Assembly (NCBI GenBank): GCA_022496805.1
Contig: CM040099.1
Span: forward strand, 4,218,501-4,282,500
Direction: 5' to 3'
DNA length: 64,000 bases
From: Pohlia nutans
Taxonomy: Eukaryota > Streptophyta > Bryopsida > Bryales > Mniaceae
Shown: positions 12,528 through 25,400 of the stretch, piece after piece
Position numbering within the stretch: position 1 is the first letter of the stretch
Layout of the letters: every line of letters begins with the position of its first letter
The notes under the pieces: model-generated
Told to the model about the DNA's origin: nothing
Database searches by the model: none
Seen by the model: only the letters and a program-made list of their open reading frames with translations
Position numbers and translations under genes: made by a program

Positions 12528-13085
12528 TGAAGTCAGAGTGTGATAATAGTGAGTTCAGAGTGTGATAATAGCGAGTTCAGAGTGTGATAATAGCGAGTTC
12601 AGAGTGTGATAATAGCGAGTTCAGAGTGTGATAATAGTGAGTTCAAAGTGTGATAATAGTGAGTTCAAACTGTGATAACAAGTATGATGATAACAAGTTC
12701 AGAGTGTGATAATAGCGAGTTCAGAGTGTGATAATAGGGAGTTCAAAGTGTGATAATAGTGGGTTCAAAGTGTGATAATAGGGGGTTCAAAGTGTGATAA
12801 TAGGGGTTCAAAGTGTGATAATAGGGGGTTCAAATTGTGATAATAGGGGGTTTAAAGTGTGATAACAATGAATGTGATAATAACGAGTTCATAGTGTGAT
12901 ATTGAAAGAGTGTGATAACAATGAGCGTGATAATAACAAGTTCAAAGTGTAATATTGAAGAGTGTGATAACAAGTTTAGTGTATCGGAGTGTGATAACAA
13001 CAAGTGTGATTATAAAGAGTTTTGAGTGTGATATTGAAGATGGTGATATTAAAGAGGGTGAGATTGAAGGGTGTGGTAATAACAA
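12528..13085 (+). repeat. 22-bp tandem repeat array
   Basis: The unit is GAGTTCAGAGTGTGATAATAG plus C/T, and successive copies at 12551, 12573 and 12595 are exactly 22 bp apart. Regularity decays toward the right, where spacing changes and GATATTGAAGA variants appear. The core GTGTGATAATA recurs near 15470-15510. Confidence 0.85.
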
Positions 13086-14513
13086 GTTCATTGTGGGACA
13101 AACCTGCTTATTTAGGCTATCAAAGCTAAATTGCACCAAAAATTTCTCTTTGGTGACAGTTTTTACAAAATTCGGGTTAAAATCAATCATAACATTTTAA
13201 AATCCTTGCTCGACTACACCCTTTACACGGTAGAGAAACTGCAAATAAAATAATTCAACTCTCTAATCCTCGTTGCTTGACCCAGTTGAAGTTAGAGAAA
13301 ATGCTCTGCAATTCCTCGGATCGCTTAACAAATGCTTGAGATTCAAAGGTGCAACAATGGGCCTCTAAAGAATGTTATGATGATTGTAGCATGATATTCA
13401 ACATAAAAATATTTAATGGAGCTATTTAACATTTTGCATCCCTATAAATGTCTACATATGTCGCCTTGACATTCTTTGATGCAACTTTTGTTTTGTTGCC
13501 GAATTAATGAAAAATATTGTGGATGTTGTTGTTGAACTTTGAATATCATTTCAATGAGCATTTAAGGGAAAAACCAAAATCATTCAATGGTGCTTATGTG
13601 GTTCAATGTCTTGTAATTTTTGTATTTACGCTCCGATTTTTAACTCATTATGTTTATAAGTTGCTTAATTGCTCTTGTAATAGTCATAGTAATTACAAAA
13701 TGCCTAAAATAGTTTGATTTTTAAAGGAAAAATACAAATAATAGTGATGAACAACAAAGTGTAGGTGGAATGCTTTTCAAGCTTACATAAAAAGAAATTT
13801 GATTGAATTTTTTTTTCAGCTGTGTATATTGATTTAGTGTTTTGAAGACTTGTAAATTTGACTAGAAAATAGAAGCTAGCTCGTACACTTTTTCAGTTGC
13901 CACCATTTTCGTTTGAATTTAGAAACTAAGTGAAAATTAGCGTTTGATTAAAAAATGATCAAACATGGTCCTACGGGGCTCCTTGCACGCTTACAGATTT
14001 ACATGTGAAAACAAAGAGCATCCACAAGCATCAGAGAGAATCTTGGAAATTTTCATTAGTAGGGTACAAAGTTTAGGGCTTAGCATGTAATGCATAAAGA
14101 TATTGTACATTGAATAGGGGTATTGAAAATGAAGAGAGCCGACTTGTAAATTTAGATGTGTATTAACTATAGAAAAAAAAATCTTAGTTTGTCAAAATAT
14201 CAAAATATCAAAGAGACTTACCCTATAAAAATTACCTCAAGATAATTTTTTTCAAAAAAAAACCTTGTGACAAAAATAAAATAAACTTGTGATTGCCTAA
14301 CTATTTGTGACAAAATTAAAATTAAAAAGAAATTACTGTGTTTTTGTACAGTATTGGTAAATATTGATATAGTGTGAAATGTTGATAAATTGGTTGAAAG
14401 AAAAAAGAGCCAATACTTGTTTTCGCCGCTTTTCAAGCTAAAATACAAATTCTGCCTTGTCTTTCCTCTTGTCATAACCTTCAGTAGCCTCTATGACTGA
14501 TGCCTCCCTTCAA
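13086..14513. other. AT-rich intergenic DNA with one dispersed repeat
   Basis: Positions 13208-13385 match 57853-58030 in the same orientation (ACACCCTTTA, GAGAAA and TGCTTGA blocks in the same order), so this is a dispersed repeat of unknown type. I recognise no gene in the rest. Confidence 0.5.
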
Positions 14514-14516
14514 CAC

Positions 14517-14581
14517 AATGATGTGGAATATTCCACATCATTTCATCCCCCCAATGAAATGATGTGGGATATTCCACATCA
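14517..14581. repeat. Double palindrome
   Basis: GATGTGGAATATTCCACATC and its near copy GATGTGGGATATTCCACATC are each self-complementary and are also arranged as inverted arms around a C-rich centre. Confidence 0.8.
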
Positions 14582-14660
14582 CATGAGTAGCTATGGGGGC
14601 TCGTGGCATTAAGCAAGAGCAATCAACCATGGTGAAGAGAAATCGAAAGCACTCATTCAA

Positions 14661-14741
14661 TCACAATTCAACAGTGTTTTGTAATTGTTTATTTGATTCA
14701 TTCACAATTCAACAATGTTTTGTAATTGTTTATTTGATTCA
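14661..14741 (+). repeat. Tandem duplication of about 40 bp
   Basis: Two adjacent copies containing CACAATTCAACA and GTTTTGTAATTGTTTATTTG differ at only one or two positions. Confidence 0.85.
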
Positions 14742-14796
14742 ACAGTTCATTCAATTAGAAATCACTAGTCACTCCATATATAAAGGTGAATGAAAC

Positions 14797-15094
14797 TAAG
14801 GTCGAGACACCTAAAACCAATCAAATAAGACACGTACTATACTTGGGATAGATGAATCGATATTTTGATTATTTTCCTCTTTGAGCACTACAAAAATTAA
14901 GAACTTTTCATATTTAATTATATTTTTTTGATAATTATTTGAACAAGTACAAATTTTTATAGTGCGAAGTCGTAGGTGTACCAAGAACTGATCAAATGCT
15001 CTAATGTACAAATGAGGTACATCTTCCCTTTCAAAATCTAGAAATTAAGCCTGATTGGTTTTGGTACCTGGTCGGGAATGGGTGTCTCAACCTT
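14797..15094. mobile_element. MITE with TAAGGT(C/T)GAGACACC termini
   Basis: The left TAAGGTCGAGACACC and the right GGTGTCTCAACCTTA are inverted, and a second inverted match (AAAACCAATC and GATTGGTTTT) lies inside. A smaller inverted pair, CACTACAAAAATT and AATTTTTATAGTG (14886-14964), is nested in it and looks like a tiny CACTA-like unit without matching flanks. The superfamily is not assigned. Confidence 0.6.
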
Positions 15095-15356
15095 AACCCT
15101 TTAATGTCCCGATTCAACACTGTTTTCAAAGATTTGTTATAAAATGGTTGATGAAAAACGAAAATGGAGTTGATGTACAAAACAAAGTTGTAAATGTCAA
15201 TGTGTAGATAACATCCATACGGTTGGATAAATGGTATTCAACTAGCACAAGAATGAAAAAAAAAAAAGGATGAAAAACATCTGGTACCTACAGAAATCGA
15301 GCTGGTGAAATTTATCCGGCGTTCTGAATCTGGACGCCGGCGCGCTAAAGGGTTAA
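15093..15356 (-). mobile_element. TTAA-type MITE, family C
   Basis: It is bounded by TTAA at 15093-15096 and 15353-15356, with termini TTAACCCTTTAATGTCC and GGCGCGCTAAAGGGTTAA. The interior matches family C in reverse (a GTTGATGTACAAAACAAAGT block). Its left TTAA lies in the right end of the preceding MITE. Confidence 0.75.
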
Positions 15357-15464
15357 AAGGCAGGCTCTTGGAAGGCTACTGAATGTTATGGTGGAAATCT
15401 TTTGTTCCACTTCACGGATAAATCTATTATCTCAAAACCCCAAAAATAAGAAGCCCTGTCAGCT

Positions 15465-15512
15465 CAGGGTGTGATAATAAGGAGCCCTGTCAGTATCGCG
15501 AGTGTGATAATA
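15465..15512 (+). promoter_or_regulatory. Short direct repeats upstream of the PEBP-like gene
   Basis: GAGCCCTGTCAG-like and GTGTGATAATA motifs are each present twice, about 370 bp before the start codon. The second motif is the core of the 22-bp array at 12.5 kb. A regulatory role is not shown; it may be a relic of repeat spread. Confidence 0.3.
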
Positions 15513-15872
15513 CGGAATGTTCAGAGCTTAATATCTCTCTATCTGATCGTGCGCATGACAGTGTCGGTTACGTGGCGGCTCGACAATAGAAAGCCTATCC
15601 ACGATGCCACCTGTCCGTCTCCCAGAGCGCCACTGCATCACGCTCCACCTCCCGCGCCCGCCTTCAAAACCCCCTCACGATCCCCCGGAACTCATTCCCA
15701 TTTCGATCCATTCGAACTCATTCCCATTTCGATCTCATTAGGTCACCAGCATCGTCTCCGATCACAACACACGCACCAGCAAATCACCTTTCCATCGAGC
15801 TCATCACCTTCAGTAGCCGTTCAGGCTCCGTTAGGTTTCATTTGAGGCGTTTTTGCAGCAGCAGGAGGAGCT

Positions 15873-18471
15873 ATGGCGGAGGAGATGATCCTGAGCAGCA
15901 AGGGCATCAGCCACGGCGGGCGCATCCCGCGCAAGTACACGCAGGACGGGCAGGGCGCCGTCAAGGACGTGTCGCCGCCGCTGGAGTGGTACAACGTGCC
16001 GGAGGACACCGTCAGCTTGGCCGTCATCATGGAGGATCCCGACTCTCCGGACCCTGCCGACCCCAGCCCTAACCCCTTCGTGCACTGGTATCCATCCATT
16101 CTTTCATTCTTTACCTCAGTCTCCCTTGTTTCGTGAACATTCTGGAGTTTATGAATCCAGAATCATTTATACACTGATTGTTACGTTTGTGTGTTAGCCA
16201 CGTTAGGGTTGTAGCTGTAACATTATCATTACGGTGCTTAACAAAGCTGTTACGTTGCTAACAAACCTAGCAGAATGTATGATCATAGAAATTATACTAA
16301 CAGAATCTCCGTTTCGTTACCTTGTATTTCACTAATCAAAAATCCGTTTCGTCACCTTGTATTTCACTAACAAAATCCGTTTCGTCACAGATATCGGTAT
16401 TCTTTCTTTACTTAGGTTTCTATTCGTATTTCATGCTGTGATTTGTGAAACTATATTTATAGAACTCCATTTCATCACCTTGTTTTTTGCACTGGTACCG
16501 TACGTAAGAGTTAGATTCGACAGTCAGTACCGTATGAGGTGTCAGAACTTTGATTTTCCACGTCAGATTTTAAGAGGTCCACATCACTATAAATCAATCG
16601 CACGATGACATGTGTCATCTTTTTTTTAACAAAAGATCTCATCTATGTCGGAGCTGACCACCACGGAGGGTGCTTAATAAACGTTCCTTGAGTTAGTCCC
16701 CAACGTTGCTGACAAACTGGTAGAGTGTATGATCATAGTAATGATACTAATAAAAACTCCATTTCGTCACCTTTTCAGTGCATAGATACCGGTATTCTGT
16801 CTATATTTTCTTAAAATTTTTAATAACTTTTTTAGTTTTCTATTCACATTTCATGTTCTCTAATTTCATCTTGCTAGTCTTGGACTACAGAGGAGTAACT
16901 GATGAGTAAGTGGCGTGATTGCTGTTGCGTTTTGCCAGGGTAGTCGTCAACATCCCTCCTACCATGAAAGGTACGTGCCATTTGAATATCTGTGTCACTC
17001 TGGAGGAGTACATGAAAATTAGTATTGATTGTCAAAGTCATTTTCTAAGTCCTTGACTTTTGATAAAAATCAACTGATAGAAAACAAATACATATTGAGG
17101 TGCAAGAACCCTAAGTTTCAATGGTAGGACCAAACTTCAATTTGGGATAATATCAAGTGAATGCTAGTAGATTGCATGCCATTAAGACAATTTTTGTCAT
17201 TTCAGAAAAGGCACAAAAGTTATATACAGTCTAGAAAATGAATCAAGATGTATTCTAATTGAATACTCAAAATTAGCTTAACAGTTGAAAATATAATGTC
17301 GTTTTCAATACTTTTTTGGTATAAAACAATGCTTGAACATTGGTACACGGCAAAGCGTGTTGTTAAAAAGTGCTCCAAAAGCCTTCTAAATTTGAGGAAA
17401 TTCGAATGCAGGGTTACCGGAGGGTTTCACAATCAAGGACCATGACGACGACGACGATGAGGCTAGTGAAATCCTGGAAGGTGTAAACGATTTTAAGGCT
17501 ACCGGGTACCGTGGTCCCATCCCGTCTACGAATGAACACCGTTATGAGCTCCATCTCTACGCGCTTGATACTAAGCTCAAGGTTCCCAAGAAAGTGAGTA
17601 GCCCAACTTTCAATGCAGAGCATGGTTATATCTCATAATCTTGTCTATATTTTGTGTTATGATGTCCTTTTCCAGAATCTTTGATTGAGCAGGATTCAAT
17701 CATCAAGGTTGTAATTCACTAATGTGAAAGTATATTTTTGTTATGGAAATAACATTTTTGCCACTTTCACAGCTCGGCATGTTATTTCTCGTAATGAGGC
17801 TGTACTTTCGTGAACTTAAAGCGAGTGGACCCAAAATGGAATCCTAAAATGAATGTAGTTTGTTCAATATGTGCATTTCAAAGGGTGATTTTAGGTGTAC
17901 ACACATTGTTTCATTTTCATTAACAAGATCCAACCATTGGAGTCATTTGTGCTACAGTGAAAGTATAACTTCATTACTCCCTTTGCCCCACAATAGATGC
18001 CTAAACTACTTGTCCCATAATAAGCTTCCTGTTTGCTCAAAGTACTCCTATTGGCTCAAGGTTCATTCATTAATTCTTCTATTTTGAGGTTTGAGGAAGC
18101 TTATTATGAGACAGGAGTATGGAACCAACACCTATAGCTTCACGTGGTATATTTCTTAACGAGGTTGTAATTTTCATGTTATCTAATTCATCATGGCATT
18201 GTGAACATACTACATTGTCCATGTACTATCTTCTTACTATTTTTTTCAATTATTATTTTTATTTTGTGTGCAGCCAGCTCGGGACAGGGCTCTGGAGGCC
18301 ATGGAAGGTCATATTTTGGCAGAAGCGCAGCTGGTGGCTTCCTACGGCATGGACAATACCTCAGGGCACAATAGTTACTTGGCTCCAGGATTGCCTCACA
18401 TCTCAGGTCCAGGGCGCCCAGATACCATGAAGGGCCACAACAACCAAATGGGCCAGATCCATGGTAGATAA
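15873..18471 (+). CDS. PEBP-like protein (YbhB/YbcL, UPF0098 type)
   Basis: This encodes a 208-aa protein of the phosphatidylethanolamine-binding fold, probably cytosolic. Exons are 15873-16087, 16939-16970, 17412-17593 and 18274-18471; all introns are GT-AG and the frame closes at TAA 18469-18471. Conserved pieces are DVSPPLEW (32-39), the ligand-pocket DPDSPDP (55-61), FVHW with the pocket His at 71, GYRGPIP and YELHLYALD. This is the arrangement of the bacterial YbhB/YbcL type and of single-copy plant homologues, not of the FT/TFL1 flowering regulators. A run of five Asp in exon 3 and a Gly/His-rich C-terminus lie outside the core. The start is the first ATG of the frame, after a CT-rich leader. 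Intron 3 carries a Stowaway-type MITE. The biochemical role of plant members is not established. Confidence 0.92.
17977..18117. mobile_element. Stowaway-type MITE in intron 3 of the PEBP-like gene
   Basis: It begins CTCCCTTTGCCCC and ends GACAGGAG, with TA on each side (17975-17976 and 18118-18119). An internal AATAAGCTTCCT / AGGAAGCTTATT inverted match confirms the pairing. It is more eroded than the copy at 9046. Confidence 0.75.
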
Positions 18472-19412
18472 ATCCACTAAGTTAGAGTTTGTGCAATCGT
18501 AACATTCAGTAGCTTGTAGTGGCTCAGGAGAATGTACAGCATATTCCGCACCCAACAAGACCTTCATCAGGACATGTGGAGTTCCAAGATGATGAGTAGT
18601 GTGTGTGAAGGGAAGGCAGAGCGCATAAAGGCTACTGAATGTTATGATAACTAGATCTAACTTTGATCATGTTGTCTATTTTGTGTGCAGTTATATAAAG
18701 AAGTGCATTTTGTATACAAGTCTCCGCTCTTCCATGTCTCCAATGGTTTTCCCATGGCTTTCATCTCAAATGTGCTCTACTTCCATAGTTTTTTTTTATT
18801 CGTATGGCTTTTAGCTACTAAGTGATTACTAATGTTAAACAATCAAAATGAACGTTGTGGATTTTGTTACCATTTTGAAGTTGCTATTATCACTCATTCC
18901 ACTATTTGCAGAGAATATTTTCTATTGTGTACACATGTGATTGGATGCTCTCTCCAATATCTGTAAACAACACTTTTAATATACATGTTGAATTGCATAT
19001 GCTATTGCATACATGTGATTGTATTGTACATGAGTTCAGAACTTGCCCTGTAGAAATTGTCCATTGGTTATCCAAGGGTTGATATAAATGTATTGAAATA
19101 CATATTATTTGTACCCCATATGAAATAGTTATGAAGATTAAAATTTTACTTCAATAGCCCAACAAATTACATCATATAAGACAAGTCAGGCAACGTCAGG
19201 ACCCAATGGGTACTACAGTTGGTGCCACCATTGTCTTCCTGGAAAAACAGACATACGTCTAGTATATTCAATGTGATGTGCAACAGACTTCGTTGTCTGT
19301 CACACAAGTATATTCAAAATATTCCACAATATTTGAACATATTTGATACCTATCTAATACAACGTCAAGGACGTTAAACTTGTGCAATGAAACAACCCTT
19401 TTGGGTTCATTT
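18472..19412. other. Space between convergent PEBP-like and Slo-type genes
   Basis: This holds the 3' ends of two convergent genes. I see no frame or repeat of note. Confidence 0.5.
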
Positions 19413-22400
19413 CTAATGGAGAATATACACAAGGTCGCAATGGAAAAGCGGGGTGTGCGGTTGAGGGTTGGTGGACACAAACGAGATGAGGGAGCCATTG
19501 GTGCCTTTGTCTCTGTACAGTCCCAAAGCTATAGTGCCTTCTTCCCGAAGTAAGCCTACGAAAAGCTCAATGAACGTCTGGCCAACATATCGCTTGGGTA
19601 CCTGAATTTGGTCCAGTTTTCGTAGACCCTGGTTGATGGAGTTCGTGTCGTGCTCAAATGACTTGCTCCCAGAAATAAGTTGCTCTACTATTGCCACTAT
19701 ATGACGGTTGTAGAAAGTAGAGTACCTGAAGATGCAACCATGTCTCAGTCGTCAGAAGTCAAATGTAAAGTGAGTGGGGCCAAAAACCGACACTTTAAGC
19801 ACTGTGACTATTTATAGTAATCTGAAGTGCAATGTGGTAGTTTGAATGAATTAACAAATTGATTCTAAATCTACTCCAAGTTGAATCATAATTTTTGGAG
19901 CTATATTGAATAAGTTATGAATTTTCAAAGTTCAAGGTCTAAGTTGCCTATTTGTGGCAATAGACTTGGGCTGAAATTGACAGAGAATCTGTCTTGATGG
20001 ATCACAAAAAACCTTAGAATACACAAGGTTCCCACAAATGAGATGAGTCCAAGTAGTCATTCAAAGTCAACAATCACCAAACTATTTTGGTGATTGTTGG
20101 TTTTTGGCACAGTGAAGTGTCTTTCATGAAGTAATTATAGGATTCTGTTTTATGGTTTATGGCCTACTCACCTTAATACAGAATATTAGACTTACGGGGC
20201 TCATGTACTCAACCTGAGGGCGTGACAACACTACACTCCACCCTCTCTAATGACACTCCCTTCAAAGACAAATGGGCTTCCAAATGCACTCAAAACATAC
20301 AAGTGCAATTACAGAGCATGTCATTAGACAGTAAAAGCAGGCACCACTTGATTTCCCAACACTAGTGCCCAAGAGAAGAAAACTTTTTCATTGCCATGTA
20401 TCTTTCATGTGCCACATAGAATGTCTGAAATATGCTTGAGTGAAAAAAATGCACTCTTTGATCTTTCTTTCTCGTTACTTTTTCTAATAGACCAATGACA
20501 TGGTTCTACTTCATTGCAATTTCTTCTCTGAATAATAGACCACTTCAAGAATCTAAAATCTCAACACAATCATTCATGGAAAAAAAAGGAAAAATTGAAG
20601 GGGTTGGAGTTCGGTACTTACATGAGGAAACCAAGTGTGGCAGGGCAGAATCCTTTTCCCTCGATATACGAAGGTGAGAATTGGAACTTGGCTGCTTGAT
20701 TTCGACGATACATGCCGGGATAAAAACATTGTCCATCGAATTGGAGTTTGGGTCTTAGATACTGGATTTCAGCTTCCTGTTGCAGCTCCACTATCACTCG
20801 TGATGATTGAACCGAAAGGCGCTCAACCTGAAGGCGCATGATAAAAGGTTGTTACCACTGTTGAATTTATGTTATCAGATAGACTGTAAACATGACATAG
20901 ATTTGTCATCTGGTCGATTTGGTACTGACTATTGGATATTAGACAACAAACAAAGTTTAGAGGAAGTACTGAGTCGAGGTTCACAAGGATCATACCCTGC
21001 ACATACCTAGAACATATAAAAATGTTTCAAGCATGGTAACTAGTCCATGTAGTCAAGTGGGGAACCCAATATCACTGCTATATGTAGGCCTAGTGTTTTG
21101 CTTTCTGATATTCACCACAATGCAATGGTGGAAGCGTTAGGCGGGTATACACTAGTATCAGCAAAGTATATCTTGCATATATCAGACCTAGAGCTCATAT
21201 AGACCATATAACAGTGTTACAGTATTGGGTTCCCCACTTTAAATCATTATGATTGCAAAAGTAGCACATAACTTGAGTCATTTGATTAAAGATAAATACC
21301 GTTGCAGCAATAATGAGGTTGTTGACGTCCAAACTGAAGGTTTGAGCTGGATGAAAACGGTCTTGGTCATTTGCAATTTCGAGAGAAGGTTGCTCCAGTT
21401 GCTTTCCTTGACTTAAGATGACCACCTTCTCTGCACACTTTCCAACATTCAAAATCAACACTACTCTTCGTTCAATTTGGTTGTGATAAACACCATTTTC
21501 AATTATGAGACTTGCTAGTGCAACACCATCACGGAAGAATGCCGCCAAATAGACCATAATATTCTTGAACCCCCTACAACGGTCCTTTATACTACGTAGA
21601 ATAGTATCTCTATAGCATCTCTGTAGACCAATGAATTCAAGTTTTCTTGCTCCATTCTCTTGCCATAGAGGCTTGCATCTTAAAATAGAAAGACACTTGG
21701 CACAGTGGCTTCAAGAATGTACTAACGAATACACAAGATTGGAAAAAGAGATGTGAGTGCCCACCTGCTTGCAATACACCTGCACGTACTAAATCAAGCT
21801 CATAGATTGGAGATCCCTTCACGAAATAGACGTGTTCAAATAAGCCCACGCATCCCCAGTCGGAGGCCTTGGGGTCATTGGGATGCAATATCACAATGGG
21901 TGGGTTGGGCACGATAGGTTTCCGCAGTTGTTCGATGAAGTAGAAAAGGCTCACAGGCCAAGTTCCTTGAATGCACAGAAGGATATGAGCATCTTGCAGC
22001 TTAACCATGTGAAGAGTCCGCTCGGCAAGATTTTCAAATATCCTTCGTGTTTGTCTTTCTAATACGGGTTGCTCCGGCTTCGTACATTTCACTACAGGTG
22101 GCCAGCTCATAGCAACGTCTACTGCTTCCTCTAGCGAATGATCAGAGTGACTCCCCCACTTGGATGATGAGCGAGGAGGCGCATAATTTGCTAAAACAGT
22201 TTCCACTTTTGTTGAATCTATGCTTGGGTTGTCCACTGTTGGAATGCAAAAGCCGTAGCTCTTAGCTTGGTGATGATCCCTTGGGTGCACAAACATCTTT
22301 GCACATTGAGCCAACTTCGCTGTTGCAGGGTTGGGCTCCACTACTCCTAGAGATGCTGCCTCAACATCATGTGAGGAACCTCTAGATGTTGATTTCACTT

Positions 22401-25400
22401 TCTGTAACAACAATGCTTCTTCTGATGCTTTACTTGACAATTTTCGTGATTGCGTGTGCGGAAAACAAGACATCTTTTCATCTCCCGGGGTGTTACCATC
22501 AGGAGCTTCAGTGGTAAACTGTCCAAACTTGGAAAGTAGCTCTGCAGTTTCAAGGTTTTTGGCGATGGCTAAGCCAACATCTGTTCCTTGAATAAGGCGG
22601 CCAATTGGGCACAAAAGGATCTCCCGGGACAGATTTGAATTGCAGTCCACGGTAGCAACGTCAAGACCAAATAAAATGACTCCATACCGGCAATAAGCAA
22701 GCTCCACGACCTGCATAATTGTGTAATAAATCCACAAGCACCAATATAATAGGATTCAGATACTTTTCGTACACTAGCAAGAAAAACGTCTAATTTGAAC
22801 GAGTAAGTGATTGTGTATCATTCAAAATGCAAAACACGAGTTTGATGTGCACTTAGACTCACAATATTAACATTGACCAGTTAGTCGATGGGAAGATACA
22901 GGCATGGCTTATGTCTCTTACTTGCTCATATAATAGGCCCTCCCGATGGAAGCAGTCAGGCAGTATCAAGGGGAAGACCTCTTGGCGTAGCCCATGACAA
23001 TATTGTTCCATCCATGAATTGGGATTTGCCATTGTAAGTCCAGTCCGAAACAAGTTTACCATGAAGGTGGTCAATCCTTTGACATGGCAGCTACATATCA
23101 ATAGGTCATGATTAGTTCTCATTGGCGAGAGGATCAAATAACATTTCCGATATGTTCTTGGTCACTGCCATGATGTTGGAAGAACAATTTAGACTACCAG
23201 TAAGCTTTATCCTTCATCATTCTAGTCACTGTTAATCATATTAGCAACAAATGATGAGTTGAACACTCACAAAAACAACAACCTTATTTGTAGACTACAA
23301 TTCAAAAGAGTGACTTACTACATGCTCTCAAATCAAAATAATTTAATTGTAATGACACGCTTCAAGTACTTGATGAAATAAAGCAATACGTATCTATTCG
23401 CAAATCTTGCTTAACCATGAGATTTTCATGTATTCTCATGTTCTATTTATTGGACAATAACACCTTAGTCACAAAGATTGACACTAAGTTGAATGAACTA
23501 CTTTAATGACAACTTGAATGTTGCATCACAAAATAAAAAATCATAAAATTTAAATCAAGCTTTGATTTCTTACCTTCTAGCCAAGAGCTTGAAGCGGATT
23601 GCATCAGGACAGATGATCTCTATACCCTCTTTCATATCATCCCAGATCGCGTTTTCCTGCTTCTCAGGCTTTAAAAGCTCTACAATTACGCGCACTGTGG
23701 GGCCACAATGGCGGTGTACTGACAATGCCCGCACTACTTGGGCTGCATCTTCTGCATCGGGATCCTACAACAGTAATCCACAATCTGGTCAATATGAAGT
23801 GGTTACTTGTATAATCTGTAATGGGGTTCAACACACATTTTGCATTCTCTTGTTGACTAGAACATGATTCAAAACATTCCAAGAATGTAACTCGCACGAT
23901 ATGACAGGACATTAATACATGGGAAGTGATATTCAGTGAATTAGGAAAAAACAATCATAGATATCATAAAAAATACCCAGATCATATAGAAATTTGAAAG
24001 TAATAATCATCATTTGTAATGGTCATACTTTACATACAAGTAGTTTGATATTGCACCTGTGCCAACTGATTTGCCAACAAGTAGAATGCAGACGCAACAT
24101 TGGCGCTCACACGGTTGAGGTCAGAGTTCTTGACAGAAGTGCCCTCGATAAACTCCACCTTTCCTTTGTAATACATCAACAAACTCTTGAGCGCAAACCT
24201 GTCCAACACAAAATTCTTCCAAAATTCATCCTACAAAGAACTATGTTCAACACGACTTCAATGTTTCAAGTCCAGTCAAAATCAAGATTGCCTATGTTTG
24301 CAATTAAAGCTTGACAAACATTGCGCTCATTTTGAATACTGCCCTCCCTCGTCATTGTTTATAATCTCGAGAGAAAAGAATGCTAGTTTTCACATAGAGA
24401 GTCGAAGGTTACTTACGAGGGTTTGAACGGTGCCATTATTACCACTCGAAGAGGAAATGCTCGCATGTCTGTGCAACATTACCATGCACACTGAATAAAT
24501 TCTTACAGAGCTATAACATAGATCAATGATCATTTTATGGAAAATTGGGTTATTACTAAGTAGACTCACCTTTATTGTGATTGGGATGATAAAACTCAGC
24601 CAGAAAGTCTTGAATGGTTCTGAATGACAAGTCGCCACTTACTATAATGAATCGAGAGCCAACCACTTTCTTCACCGCAAAGCATCCTCCATACGGCCTA
24701 AAAATACCCCAACCCTACCTTAGTCATATGTGACAGTACCGTAAAAGAAACATAGTTACGAAATACGGCCTAGTAGAACGTCCTCAATTTTCAACTCAAC
24801 ATCAATTTGAATGTTTTTTCAAAGGTTTGTTATGTTCATCTGTATGCTTAGATCTTAAATCTTAAGTACACAGACAATCAGAAAAAATTCAGAAGAACAC
24901 AATCTTTGTCAACAAGCATGGAACTCAAAGAATTGGAACATGGAATTTGACTGTTCTTCGTGCCTAAGAAAGAAAGCATGCAGAAAGCTAACAAGCTAAT
25001 TGGCAAACTTATTTCTTTCAAAGCCAATTAAAATGCAGAGAAAACGTGCTGATTCAATTACTAAAGAGAAAATTGATATTGGTCCTGATTGATCAAGTGA
25101 AAGAAAATCCTTCTTGCAACATGAACTATTTGTTGAATTTTTTTGCAAAAAGAGAAAGAGACCTCCATTTTCTTAATGCACGCACATCACAATATTATGA
25201 CTCCAACCTTGCAAAGATTGCCAAAAATCTGATTAAAATCCATGACTTAAGAGCTAAAGATGGACTAATCCTATATCACTGATTGGTCACTGTTGGAACT
25301 AGATCCCAGTGGCATGGTGATGAGACATTGGAAAATAACTTGAATCTCAGGTTCATTTCCAACACAATATTTCTTTAGTTGCAAAACAGACATACCTGCG

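Noticed and set aside
12528..13085. Regular short repeats as a possible CRISPR array
   Set aside because: Units are directly adjacent without unique spacers, and the context is eukaryotic.
15873..18471. FT/TFL1 flowering regulator
   Set aside because: The sequence follows the YbhB/YbcL type (DVSPPLEW, FVHW) and lacks the FT-type exon structure and external-loop segment.
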